Below are positions 9,427 to 19,290 of a DNA stretch of 64,000 nucleotides, in pieces; the first letter of the stretch is position 1, and each line of letters opens with the position of its first letter. A program made the position numbers and the translations under genes. The DNA is from Lithobates sylvaticus (taxonomy: Eukaryota > Chordata > Amphibia > Anura > Ranidae): the NCBI GenBank assembly GCA_028564925.1, contig CM053029.1, positions 36,506,026-36,570,025 of the forward strand, given 5' to 3'. Below the pieces are notes generated by a model that ran no database searches, had not been told where the DNA came from, and worked only from the letters and a program-made list of their open reading frames with translations.

Positions 9427-10592
9427 AACAGACTGTCATCACATATTTCCCGTCGGAAAGTCGGATCGTGTGTACGAGGCTTAAGTGGAATTATACCTTG
9501 TTTTTTTTTTTTTACAGGACAAATTGGGACTTAATTTTGTGGTAAATGGTAACGGCAATAGTAACGTTTAGTTGTGAAAATTTGTATTCATACTTCAAAA
9601 CATACTCACCCTGACCTATGACCCAGCTCTGACCCTCACACTGACCGTGACACTAACCTAGATCAAGCCCTAGAGACAAAGGGGGGGCAGTTGGGACTTT
9701 ATATGAAACACAACACTAAGGCAGCAAAAGTCGTCAAGTGTGATAGAATAGGTATATTTTTTTGTGGGTTGGCACTACGTGAACATAAGATGTTGTAGAT
9801 GATACAGACATTAAATAAATGAGTATGATATAAAGTATAAAAATATGAAGAATTTATTAACATTATAATAGAATGGTAATATGTTAAAAAATGTCAGATT
9901 GTAGTAGAATGGTAATATATTAAACACTATAGCATGTGAAACATGATAACAACATTCAGCGCTGCAACCAACATGTATAGACACAATCAGAATAGAACTG
10001 GTACAGAATTGATGACTTAGGCATTGAAATCCCATAGTGGATACATGATTGCTGTGACACGACATCAAATATCAATGCTCGACGCGTTTCGTGGAAGATA
10101 GTCCACTCATCAGGAGCAGCTAAATAAGGGATCCCTATAAAGTAATATAATAGAGTATGAATTATTATTGGTCATAACAAACTATACTAGGAAGAGGGGG
10201 AGCATATTAAATGGTCCTAGCACTCTTACCTATGGGTAGATTAAGTAACGTTGGTAAGACGTATGTGATAATGTCAAGCTGGTAGAGAGCTTGAGGGGGT
10301 GGGTAGAACATCCCCCCGGGAACTGAGGAGGTAACCAAACGGCGGCAGAGCAGGGCAGACCAGGAATAGCGTGTAAAGGTGAACAGCAGGGGAATTCCCA
10401 TACAGCACAGTGGTGTATGATGTGAATACAAGGGATATCTGTAAACAATAATATAATGTAACAGTGAATAATTACGGTGTAGTACTGAGAACCATAGAAT
10501 GAAATAAAGGGTGTAGGGGAATGGTGAAGAACCGAGTGAAAGGGCATATGCAGAATGCACCGAGTGTATGAGTAACCATAATGTGAAGAAAA
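9427..10592 (+). repeat. Left arm of a 1166-bp near-perfect inverted duplication
   Basis: Its reverse complement is at 11160-12325, also 1166 bp. Spot comparisons along the arms show only scattered single differences, so identity is about 99%. The arm starts inside the end of the Harbinger-like element (before GACTGTCATCACATATTTCC) and so crosses a transposon boundary. It then runs through AT-rich DNA with CAGCGCTGCAACC, a hammerhead ribozyme (minus strand, about 10071-10121) and GC-richer sequence. The 140- and 215-residue minus-strand frames have mirror partners in the other arm and no recognisable domain; I do not call them genes. Confidence 0.95.
10071..10121 (-). ncRNA. Minimal (Penelope-type) hammerhead ribozyme
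   Basis: On the minus strand: stem I 5' strand TGCTC, core CTGATGA, stem II GTGGA/TCCAC with loop CTATCT, core GAAA, the palindrome ACGCGT, C at the cleavage position, then stem I 3' strand GAGCA. All invariant core bases are present. Stem III is the self-complementary ACGCGT, the known feature of PLE hammerheads that favours action as a dimer. The predicted cut lies between 10081 and 10080. The family self-cleaves PLE transcripts into units. It lies in the left arm of the inverted duplication. Confidence 0.8.
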
Positions 10593-11159
10593 TTGGGAAG
10601 AAAAACAAAAAAAGAGAGAACCCACCCAAATGCCAGAAGGAACCAGTCTTGAGTATCGTGTAAAAAGAAGGAAATATGTGAGATATGATGTATAATGGGT
10701 GCCATGTGCATAGGGTATGAAGAGTGTGAAGTGCGTGAATACCTGGAATTGCCGGATGCCAGTCAGCCCGTAAAGTCCCCCCAACGTCACGCTAGGTCGT
10801 GCTAAGAGAGACGAGGTGGCATCAGCCACATGCAGGCGACTAGCGCCTGCATATAAGCAAACCCCCGCCTCCGTCAATCAGCACGCCAGAGCGACAAACA
10901 GCACGTCAGCACGTAGCGTCGATGTGACGTCACACGTGCCGGCGTACGGAGCGTGATGTCGACACACAGCGGGAGATGGGCCCCAAACCCCGCAACCAAT
11001 GAGGTCGAGGGAATGAGGGGACAACCCCGGTGTGTGTCGCAGTTCCCGGGAGTGGATGAGAACCACCCCCAAAAGGCTAACTTAGCAGCACCATAATAGA
11101 ACAAGGATCACCGAATAAAGCAAATGGCAGGGAACGGCACTTGTATGTGTGCCACCAGC
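10593..11159. other. Unique spacer between the inverted arms
   Basis: 567 bp. The first third is AT-rich, while 10780-10990 is GC- and CpG-rich (CGTCACGCTAGGTCGTGC, GACGTCACACGTGCCGGCG). A (T)GACGTCA-type CRE-like motif is at about 10927. It may be the regulatory centre of the Penelope-type terminal repeat. Minus-strand frames here have no recognisable domains. Confidence 0.4.
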
Positions 11160-12325
11160 TTTTCTTCACATTATGGTTACTCATACACTCGGTGCATTCT
11201 GCATATGCCCTTTCACTCGGTTCTTCACCATTCCCCTACACCCTTTATTTCATTCTATGGTTCTCAGTACTACACCGTAATTATTCACTGTTACATTATA
11301 TTATTGTTTACAGATATCCCTTGTATTCACATCATACACCACTGTGCTGAATGGGAATTCCCCTGCTGTTCACCTTTACACGCTATTCCTGGTCTGCCCT
11401 GCTCTGCCGCCGTTTGGTTACCTCCTCAGTTCCCGGGGGGATGTTCTACCCACCCCCTCAAGCTCTCTACCAGCTTGACATTATCACATACGTCTTACCA
11501 ACGTTACTTAATCTACCCATAGGTAAGAGTGCTAGGACCATTTAATATGCTCCCCCTCTTCCTAGTATAGTTTGTTATGACCAATAATAATTCATACTCT
11601 ATTATATTACTTTATAGGGATCCCTTATTTAGCTGCTCCTGATGAGTGGACTATCTTCCACGAAACGCGCCGAGCATTGATATTTGATGTCGTGTCACAG
11701 CAATCATGTATCCACTATGGGATTTCAATGCCTAAGTCATCAATTCTGTACCAGTTCTATTCTGATTGTGTCTATACATGTTGGTTGCAGCGCTGAATGT
11801 TGTTATCATGTTTCACATGCTATAGTGTTTAATATATTACCATTCTACTACAATGTGACATTTTTTAACATATTACCATTCTATTATAATGCTAATAAAT
11901 TCTTCATATTTTTATACTTTATATCATACTCATTTATTTAATGTCTGTATCATCTACAACATCTTATGTTCACGTAGTGCCAACCCACAAAAAAATATAC
12001 CTATTCTATCACACTTGACGACTTTTGCTGCCTTAGTGTTGTGTTTCATATAAAGTCCCAACTGCCCCCCCTTTGTCTCTAGGGCTTGATCTAGGTTAGT
12101 GTCACGGTCAGTGTGAGGGTCAGAGCTGGGTCATAGGTCAGGGTGAGTATGTTTTGAAGTATGAATACAATTTTCACAACTAAACGTTACTATTGCCGTT
12201 ACCATTTACCACAAAATTAAGTCCCAATTTGTCCTGTAAAAAAAAAAAAAACAAGGTATAATTCCACTTAAGCCTCGTACACACGATCCGACTTTCCGAC
12301 GGGAAATATGTGATGACAGTCTGTT
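11160..12325 (-). repeat. Right arm of the 1166-bp inverted duplication
   Basis: Inverse partner of 9427-10592. The copy ends abruptly at CAGTCTGTT, where it abuts an unrelated hAT terminus (12326-12381). The hammerhead copy here (11631-11680, plus strand) differs from its partner by one base in the cleavage-site stem. Frames at 11124-11545 mirror those of the left arm. Confidence 0.95.
11631..11680 (+). ncRNA. Hammerhead ribozyme, probably inactive twin
   Basis: Same parts as the minus-strand copy at 10071: TGCTC, CTGATGA (11639-11645), stem II GTGGA/TCCAC, GAAA, and GAGCA (11672-11676). The stem III palindrome reads ACGCGC instead of ACGCGT, so the base pair next to the cleavage site (normally A-U) is lost. 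Activity is expected to be reduced or absent; this is inference from the hammerhead consensus. Confidence 0.7.
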
Positions 12326-12381
12326 CGGAAACGAAAAAAACAAAACGAAAATAAACAAATTTTTTTGTTGTGCACATGTCT
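12326..12381. mobile_element. Terminal fragment of the TAGACATGTG hAT family
   Basis: The AAACAAATTTTT...TTGTGCACATGTCTA end matches the right terminus of the complete element at 25218-26804. Only this end remains. It directly abuts the right arm of the inverted duplication, so the junction is a rearrangement scar. Confidence 0.7.
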
Positions 12382-12383
12382 AC

Positions 12384-12539
12384 AATTCACCTACCAGCAT
12401 GTCTTTGGAGTGTGGAAGGAGTACCTAGAGGAAACCCACAGAGGCACAGGGAGAATATACAAACTCCAAGCAGGTAATCTCGTGGTTGGGATTCGAACCG
12501 ACGACCCTAGTGCTGCTAGGCGAAAGTGCTAACCACTTA
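12384..12539 (-). mobile_element. DANA/V-type SINE fragment
   Basis: Contains the minus-strand tRNA-like B box GGTTCGAATCC (12489-12500 region), then the CCTGTGCCTCTGTGGGTTTCC and CTCCAAAGACATGC blocks. The A-box head (GTGGTTAGCAC-like) is cut at TTA by the Harbinger MITE at 12540; the 3' tail is also absent. Confidence 0.8.
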
Positions 12540-12965
12540 TGCCGCGTACACACGATAGGAATTTCGGCCAGCAAAAGACCGATGAGAGCTTTCCATCGGA
12601 AAATGCGACCGTGTGTAGGCTCCATCGGAATTTTGCTGGCCGAAAAACCGCCAGCAAAAATTTGAGAGCATGTTCTCAATTTTTCCGACGGAAAAGGTTT
12701 CTATCGGAAATTCCGATCGTCTGTAGCAATTCTGACACGCAAAATTCCTACGCATGCTCGGAAACAATCTGACGCATGCTCGGAAACATTGAACTTAATT
12801 TTTTCTCGGCTCGTCGTAGTGTTGTACGTCACTGCGTTCTTGAAGGTCGGAATTTGGTGTGACCGTGTTTAGGCAAGACAGTTTGAACGGAATTCTGTTG
12901 GAATTCCGTCGGGGAAAACCATCAGAGCTTTTTCCGATGAGAATTCCGATCGTGTGTACACGGCA
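12540..12965. mobile_element. Harbinger-like MITE, complete, TTA target duplication
   Basis: Ends TGCCGCGTACACACGAT and ATCGTGTGTACACGGCA, flanked by TTA at 12537-12539 and 12966-12968. At 426 bp it has the same size and layout as the copy at 19291-19714. The inside consists of repeated CCGTCGGAA/TTCCGATGG-like motifs and no open transposase. PIF/Harbinger assignment rests on the 3-bp TTA duplication. Confidence 0.85.
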
Positions 12966-13042
12966 TTAGAAGTGATTGAACCAACCAAATCTGGAAAATC
13001 TTTGTAAACAGTAGCCTAGCCAATGTTTTCCTTCCTCTAGAG

Positions 13043-13315
13043 CAGGGGTCTCCAAACTGCGGCCCGGGGAGCCTTTGTCGGCCTTTGTCTAGCCTTTGGG
13101 GCACTATTCATCCCACTAATATGAGACACTATTCTGCCTTCTGACACCAAAAATGGGGCATAATTTATGACACTGGTACTATTCCTCCCCTATGGGACAC
13201 TGTTTACTTCCACTGATGCCTGGAAATGTTCTATTCTGACTGGCCACAGTCCGCCCCCCCTAAAGTCTGAAGGACATTAAACTGGCCCTTTGTTTAGAAA
13301 GTTTGGAGACCCCTG
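13043..13315. mobile_element. hAT MITE, CAGGGGTCTCCAAACT family, complete short copy
   Basis: Ends CAGGGGTCTCCAAACTGCGG and AGTTTGGAGACCCCTG are inverted and flanked by the perfect 8-bp duplication CTCTAGAG (13035-13042, 13316-13323). Inside are a few units of the GACACCAAAAATGGGGCA type that have expanded greatly in other copies (16067, 23797, 27686). Confidence 0.92.
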
Positions 13316-13362
13316 CTCTAGAGAAAAGATAAAGACTTCACCATCTATCCACCATTCATAAA

Positions 13363-14540
13363 AAAATAATACAAAAAGCCGCGCTAGTGAATAATTAAGT
13401 AAAAAAATAATAAAATAATAAAATAATAAAATAATAATAAATCGATCAATAGGTGTGCAGATTCACAAATGCACCCAAACAATAGTTAAGTCCAGTGACG
13501 TGAAGTGATAAATAAAAAAAGTTCATATATGTGACAATGTGAGGTCCAAAATCTGGTGACTGTAGAAATCAAAACCACTGTGATCCACCACCAATATATG
13601 AATGCGCTTACCAGAGGGCAAGCTTAGATAAGCCTGTAATATGATGATAACGAGACAGATCTGAACCATCAAGAGTCGGCACCAATCCGGATCTCCTTGT
13701 ACAGGGTTAACCAGGGACAGAAATTCCAATGGTATTCCTCCTTCAGATCAGCTGTAATGTGCACACTCTCCAAGACTATCAGACCAGGAATCACTCAGCA
13801 ACCAGTATGTAAATACAGGAAGAAAAGGGATGCTCCCATAGTGTGATACCAGATAAAAAAGTTTATTAAAAGAAAAAACAATCCTACTTACACAAAGGAA
13901 GATAAATATAAGCAGGAACAAGTAAAATACGCCGGCCGGCTAGCAGTACACCCGCTCACAACGCGGAACGCGATGACGTCAGTGCGTCAGCCTCCCTTTT
14001 TCTTTTTTTTTTTCTTTTTTTCAGGAAGAAAAGGGATGCTCCCATAGTGTGATACCAGATAAAAAAGTTTATTAAAAGAAAAAACAATCCTACTTACACA
14101 AAGGAAGATAAATATAAGCAGGAACAAGTAAAATACGCCGGCCGGCTAGCAGTAGACCCGCTCACAACGCGGAACGCGATGACGTCAGTGCGGAATTTCT
14201 GTCCCTGGTTAACCCTGTACAAGGAGATCCGGATTGGTGCCGACTCTTGATGGTTCAGATCTGTCTAGTTATCATCATATTACAGGCTTATCTAAGCTTG
14301 CCCTCTGGTAAGTGCATTCATATATTGGTGGTGGATCACGGTGGTTTTGATTTCTACAGTCACCAGATTTTGGACCTCACATTGTCACATATATGAACTT
14401 TTTTTATTTATCACTTCACGACACTGGACTTAACTATTGTTTGGGTGCATTTGTGAATCTGCACACCTATTGATCGATTTATTATTATTTTATTATTTTT
14501 TTACTTAATTATTCACCAGCGCGGCTTTTTGTATTATTTT
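13363..14540. repeat. Compound inverted-repeat / direct-repeat structure
   Basis: Outer inverted arms 13363-13727 and 14192-14540 are near-identical in inverse, covering TACAAAAAGCCGCGCT, TGATCGATTTATT, GCTTACCAGAGGGCAAGC and CAGGGACAGAAATTCC. Between them lie two 171-bp direct repeats, 13816-13986 and 14022-14192, with one noticed difference, separated by a pyrimidine run. The second direct repeat abuts the right arm exactly. Non-coding. The layout resembles Penelope-type termini but no endonuclease is present, so the origin is inferred. Confidence 0.85.
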
Positions 14541-14960
14541 GTCTTGTTTATTGTGTCTATCTCGCAATTTTTAGCTGCTGCTATTATTTATATATATATT
14601 GTTTTTTCCACTTGTTAATTACAGGACTGCGGTCATCACAACATATTTTTTAGGTATAGGATCAGCGCGGTGTTTATTTCTATTTTTATCCACCATTCAT
14701 GTTTGCTAAAAGGTTGCGTTGCATCCCAGTGGCCCATGCATCTACAACCAACTTTGGTCTATCCAACCTTTTCTCTTCATAGGTCCCATTCCCCTTATTA
14801 CAGATTGGCTCTGCATTTGGTGCCTATGGAAGTATAGAAAACGAGTTGGTCCGATCCATAATGGAAAGTTCTGTACCTTCATAAACTATCCCTGGAATTC
14901 CTTGTATCTGGAAGCACCGTTTATCACCTAAGCCACATTACACAACTTTTAAGTAAAAGG
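14541..14960. other. Upstream region of OR gene 1
   Basis: AT-rich to 14660 (with a short TATATATA run at 14590), then mixed sequence. A 70-residue frame at 14719-14931 has no OR similarity or domain, and I do not call it a gene. An acceptor-like AG at 14966-14967 ends this region, 9 bases before the OR start codon; the pyrimidine tract ahead of it is poor. Confidence 0.4.
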
Positions 14961-14976
14961 AGTACAGAAGGACCCA

Positions 14977-15897
14977 ATGAGCCACCTCAACGAAACAAAA
15001 GTGGCCATGTTTGTGTTCTCTGGACTAACACATAATGAACAGCTGGCCGCATTTCTCTTTACTTTTTTCTTGAATGTTTACCTTGTTTGCGTCGTGTTTA
15101 ACTTTGGCATGATGTTCATAGTCCTTAAAGCCCCAAACCTTCACACTCCAATGTACTATTTCCTTTGTTACCTCTCTTTGGTGGACCTTTTCTACTCCTC
15201 AGTTATAGCTCCCAAAATGTTGGCTGACCTTATATCCGAGATAAAGTTAATATCCTTTTATGGCTGTGCGGTCCAGTTCTTTTTCTTTGATGCTTTGGCC
15301 GTCACGGAAGCACTTTTACTCTCAACTATGTCCTATGACCGATATGTTGCTATCTGCCACCCTCTGCGATATGTTTCCGTTATGACCAACAAAAAGTGCT
15401 GGAGTCTCGCTTCCCTTAGTTTTTCTATTGGTTTCTTGCAATCCGTAGTACAAACCAGCTGTGTGTTCAGTCTTGAGTTCTGTGGCCCAAACCTCATAGA
15501 CCATTTCTACTGTGACGTACCACCACTGCTTCATCTGGCCTGCTCCAGCACTCTGTGGTGTGATTCAATAACGTTCTTCTTTGTTTTTGCTTGTGGCGTA
15601 GGCTCATTGATGCCTATGTTGGTGTCATACACTTTCATAGTTTCTTCCATTCTAAAGATAAAGTCCAGTCGTGGGAGACAGAAGGCATTTGGTACTTGTT
15701 CCTCACATCTCATGTGCATCTCCATTTTCTACGGGACAGTTTTTTTCATTTACCTACGTCCTCCTAACAGTGCCCTTGAGATTCAAGACAAGTCGGCGTC
15801 TGTGTTTTACACAGTCATGATACCAATGCTGAACCCTCTTATATATAGCATGAGAAACCAAGAGGTGAAACAGGTTATCAAGAAAGTACTTCACTGA
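14977..15897 (+). CDS. Odorant receptor 1 (class II, intact)
   Basis: A 306-residue, seven-helix G-protein-coupled odorant receptor expected in olfactory sensory cilia, signalling through Golf. The length and single coding exon are normal for the family. Visible marks: N-glycosylation site N5-E-T, helix 2 start HTPMYYFL (56-63), the SYDRYVAICHPLRY signature at the end of helix 3 (DRY 121-123), conserved cysteines of the second extracellular loop (TSCVF, FCGPNLIDHFYCD), KAFGTCSSHL in helix 6 and PMLNPLIYSMRN in helix 7. The helix 1 GN motif reads F41-N42. It is most like receptor families 5/8/9 by eye. The start is chosen at the first ATG after an acceptor-like AG (14967). Ligand unknown. Confidence 0.95.
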   Translation: MSHLNETKVAMFVFSGLTHNEQLAAFLFTFFLNVYLVCVVFNFGMMFIVLKAPNLHTPMYYFLCYLSLVDLFYSSVIAPKMLADLISEIKLISFYGCAVQFFFFDALAVTEALLLSTMSYDRYVAICHPLRYVSVMTNKKCWSLASLSFSIGFLQSVVQTSCVFSLEFCGPNLIDHFYCDVPPLLHLACSSTLWCDSITFFFVFACGVGSLMPMLVSYTFIVSSILKIKSSRGRQKAFGTCSSHLMCISIFYGTVFFIYLRPPNSALEIQDKSASVFYTVMIPMLNPLIYSMRNQEVKQVIKKVLH

Positions 15898-16066
15898 TAT
15901 AGACAGACTTGCATGGGTTTGTGGTTGTAAGTCAATCTGTGCAAATTGGCATTCAGAACATCTATCATGTTCTCTGAAACCAAGCGGGTAAATGGGAAGC
16001 ATGGGTATTTAAAAAAAGATTTTTATTCTTATTAAATGTTTTTTACTCTTTTTTCAAAATGTAGAG
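15898..16066. other. 3' flank of OR gene 1
   Basis: Non-coding. TTAAATGTTTTTTAC and A/T runs follow the stop, but no clear AATAAA signal is seen before the hAT element begins at 16067. Confidence 0.4.
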
Positions 16067-17923
16067 CAGTGGTCTCCAAAGTGTGGCCCGTGGGCCAAAT
16101 GCAGTCTTTTACTTGCCTATAGGCAGCCCTTGGGGCACTGTTTCACACACTGATACAAGGCACTGTTCCTTCCAAAGACACTAATGATGGGGCTCTTACC
16201 TTCCACTGACACCAAGGATGGAGCCCTATTCCTTCCACTGACATCAATTATGGGGCATTTTTCCTTCCTCTGACATCAATTATGGAGCATTTTTCCTTCC
16301 ACTGACACCAATTATAGAGCCCTATTCCTTTCACTGACACCAATTATGGGGCAGTATTCCTTCCACTGATACCAATGATAGAGCGCTATTCCTTCCACTA
16401 ACACCAATTATGGGGCATTTTTCCTTCCATTGACACCAATGATGGAGTCCTATTCCTTCCACTGACACCAATGATGGGGCACTATTCCCCCCACTGGCAC
16501 AATGATGGGGTATTAGCCCCCCCCCACTGACACCAAGGATGGGACACTAATCTTACCACTGACACCAATGATGGGGCAATATTCCTCCTACTGTCATAAA
16601 TAATAGGGCACCATTCCTCCCACTGACACCAATGAGGGGGCACTAAATCTCACACTGGCACCAATGATGGGGCATCATTCCTCTCACTGATACCAGTGAT
16701 GGGGCATCATTCCTCTCACTGACACCAGTGATGAGGCATCATTCCTCTCACTGACACCAATGAGGGGGCACTCATTCTCCCACTGACACCAATGTTGGGG
16801 CACTATTCCTTCTCCTATTGACCACAGGCATAATATAATTTGTTTACTCCCACTGACCACCAAGCCTGAGACATTGTCTAATCCCACTGACATTGGGGCA
16901 TTTTCTACTTCAAATGACTACAGTACACCCCCCCCAGTGGCGTCGCTAGGCGGAGGGCAGGGGGTGCGGTCCACACATGGTGCCATCCGCTAGAGGGGTG
17001 ACACCATCCCGAGGGTAATGAAAGCCAGCTCCTTTTGGCATTTTTTTCTTCAGCCTGGACACACCTCCAATGCCACGGCCATGCCTGCCATGTGTTCTCC
17101 TCCGCCTCCTCCTCTGTCTTTCACTCCAGCCCAAGCCTGTCTCGATCTGCTCTCCACCCGGACGGCACTGTGTACCTCCTCTCCAGGTGCCGCCCGGGTG
17201 TTCTGTGTACCTGAGCTGCCCAAGCTGGTGCGGTAACAGGCGGGGGGTGTCGGCTTGAGATTGGGGGGAGAGATGTCATTTGCTGCCAGAGGTGAGGTGT
17301 TGTGGGTGGGGCTTGCTGATAAGGTTGGTTTATGCTGCTGGTCACAGCTATATCATATGGAGGGGGTGGTTTGTTTTTGGGGTCTGTACTAATGGGGGGT
17401 GGTTTGTTTTGGGGGGGTCTGTACTAATGGAGGGGGTGGTTTGTTCTGGGGGGGTCTGTGCTAATGGAGGGGGGTGGTTTATTCTGGGGGGGTTCTGTAC
17501 TAATGGAGGGGGTGTGGTTTGTTCTGGGGGGCTGAACTAATTAAGGGGGGTTTGTTCTGGGGGTCTGTACTAATGGAGGGGGTGGTTTGCTCTGCGGGCG
17601 TCTGTACTAATGGGGGGTCTATATTGAGGGAGGGGGAGGTCTATACTGAGGGAAGGGAGATCTATACTGAGGGAGGGGGGCCTGTACTGAGGGGGGTGAT
17701 CTATACTGATGGAGGGGGTTTATACTTCATAGAGGGTCTGCACTGGCAGAGGAGGGTCTATACTTAGTGGAGGGGGGTCTGCACTGGCAACTATAGTTGG
17801 TGGAGGGGGGTGACCCCATGTTTTATCACACCAGGTGACACCAACCCTAGTGACGCCACTGCACCCCCTAAAATCCAAAGGACAGAAAAGCAGCTCTTTG
17901 TTTAGAAAGTTTGGCGACCCCTG
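16067..17923. mobile_element. hAT MITE, CAGTGGTCTCCAAA family, with expanded minisatellite
   Basis: Ends CAGTGGTCTCCAAAGTGTGG and AAAGTTTGGCGACCCCTG are inverted. The flanks ATGTAGAG (16059-16066) and ATGTGGAG (17924-17931) match at 7 of 8 bases. The body from about 16160 to 16830 is a degenerate tandem array of roughly 32-bp units (TTCCACTGACACCAATGATG plus GGGCACTATTCC). A second hAT-like element (16935-17861) is nested near the right end. Confidence 0.85.
16935..17861. mobile_element. Nested hAT-like element, CAGTGGCGTCGCTAGG family, with G-rich minisatellite
   Basis: Ends CAGTGGCGTCGCTAGG and CCTAGTGACGCCACTG are inverted. The flank is a C run (CACCCCC on both sides), so the 8-bp duplication cannot be read exactly. 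From about 17355 to 17800 there are units of TACTAATGGAGGGGGTGG / TTTGTTCTGGGGGGGTCTG. Frames with GGVCTNGG-type peptides here are artefacts. Confidence 0.75.
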
Positions 17924-17982
17924 ATGTGGAGGCTAGATTGAAGCAGGGAGATCTGATGCAGAGCCCCATGCAATTGACCACT

Positions 17983-18022
<40 letters not shown>

Positions 18023-18031
18023 TATATATAT
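17983..18031. repeat. (TAA)n / (TA)n microsatellite
   Basis: About 12 TAA units followed by TATATATATATA. Confidence 0.95.
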
Positions 18032-18055
18032 ACAAACTATAGTGTGCTTCCCTGT

Positions 18056-18793
18056 TAGGAAATAAATAGCAGTGTAAAAAACATATATAATAAAATGAAT
18101 AATATATCAATAGATGGTGTACAAAATGTAACTCAATAGAGTGACACAGAATATTTCCATAAAAAAAAAAATAGTTCATGTGTTATAAACAAATATAATA
18201 TAAAAGTGTTAAAAAAAAGGTGAAGAATTAGTCCATTTATTCTCTTCACTAGTGGTGCACTCCAATAAACGCAGAGCCACATGAAAGATACAAGGAATTC
18301 CATCATAAACATGGGCCCACCACCACACTGAAAGCCTCTTACCGGATCAATAGGATCTCCAGTTACACACGGATAGTATGCTGATGCCACCTGGTGTCCA
18401 GGGACCAGCTGAATCCGGTCCAATGGTACTGGTATCAATTGACTTAACCTCAGGTATGGGGTCTCAAATAACCATCATAGAAGGAGAAGAGCAAAGTGTG
18501 CACATAGCGTGATACTGCAATAATGTGTATTTATTATTTAAAATGAAAACCGGTACTCACATTGTTAAAATAAGAAACGAGGAATCAAGCAACATGAACC
18601 GTACCAACTGCCGGCATCGGCAGGCGTGATGGCGTCACAACTTCTGTCTCCTCCCAACATGCGCCGTCATCATGTCCGCCATGGTCTATTCGATTTTTTA
18701 TGGAAATATTGTGTCTCTGTATTGAGTTACATTTACATGTACACCATCTGTTGATATATTATTTATTTTATTAGATATATATTTTTGCACTGC
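18056..18793. repeat. Inverted-repeat (Penelope-terminal-like) element
   Basis: The left end AATAGCAGTGTAAAAAACAT ... ATCAATAGATGGTGTACA (18064-18122) and GAATATTTCCATAAAAA (18149-18165) are repeated in inverse at 18693-18793 (TTTTTATGGAAATATTG, TGTACACCATCTGTTGAT). Inside are CTCTTACCGGATCAATAGG near 18338 and a CpG-containing block GGCATCGGCAGGCGTGATGG. It has the same architecture as the structures at 13363 and 39672. Non-coding. Confidence 0.7.
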
Positions 18794-18833
18794 AATCTAC
18801 ACTCTACTTTATTAGGTACACCCTTTAAATCAA

Positions 18834-19290
18834 AAATGCGCTTAAAAAGTGTGATAAAAAGTCCATATGTATAATATGCCAAACGGGTCCATATGGTGAC
18901 GTGATATCCACGAAATCCCTTGGTATTGGAAACTTCACCAAAAGAATAGTGCCAATAGAAAATAGAACACCTCCACCTAATGAATTTGCTGCTTACCAGC
19001 TCCTGAGACCTGCTATCACGGGAGGTCTCAAACACTTGTGGCTCTAAACCCAGCTAGGGCTTTTGATCATCCAAGGGGATCGCGCTGTCATGGAAATCAG
19101 TCACGGAGAGGTTCCATAAAAGAAATAAAGCCTCCGTAGTGGGGGAGCCCAATGCCAGCCCCTGTGTTTTTGACCCAGGTCTACCCACAGATCTGGTAAC
19201 CTGCTAACAGTGTGGCGTGGTATTCTTCACTAGACCATATGACAGGTCTAGCCAAGGTTCAGGACTCCGGCAAGGTGGAAAAAAGACTTA
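18834..19290. other. Inserted DNA inside the Tc1 copy
   Basis: AT-rich, then GCTGCTTACCAGCTCCTGAG (18988 on) with a GAGACCT / AGGTCTC stem, again the CTTACCAG landmark of the Penelope-type termini. Together with the Harbinger MITE 19291-19714 it makes up the insertion. Its own termini are not clear. Confidence 0.35.

Larger units (their letters stand above)
7957..9480. mobile_element. Harbinger-like MITE (GTACACACG family), enlarged by insertions
   Basis: The termini GCCTCGTACACACGATCGG and CGATCGTGTGTACGAGGC are inverted, flanked by TTAA (7953-7956, 9481-9484). The sub-terminal TTGTCCGACGG / CCGTCGGA motifs are those of the complete copies at 12540 and 19291, which are only about 425 bp long. 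Here a 14-bp minisatellite (8150-8290), a V-type SINE (8358-8664) and about 500 bp of AT-rich DNA lie inside. The two complete copies have TTA duplications, which points to PIF/Harbinger; the TTAA here can be read as TAA plus a terminal base. Confidence 0.7.

Noticed and set aside
10230-11522. 215- and 140-residue frames with a mirror copy of 132 residues
   Set aside because: They exist twice only because of the inverted duplication; no motif or domain, and they overlap the ribozyme-bearing repeat.
13930-14190. CRISPR-like spaced repeats
   Set aside because: Only two long direct repeats of 171 bp and a vertebrate context; not a CRISPR array.
14719-14931. 70-residue frame just upstream of OR gene 1
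   Set aside because: No OR or other similarity; it ends before the acceptor-like site and has no start context.
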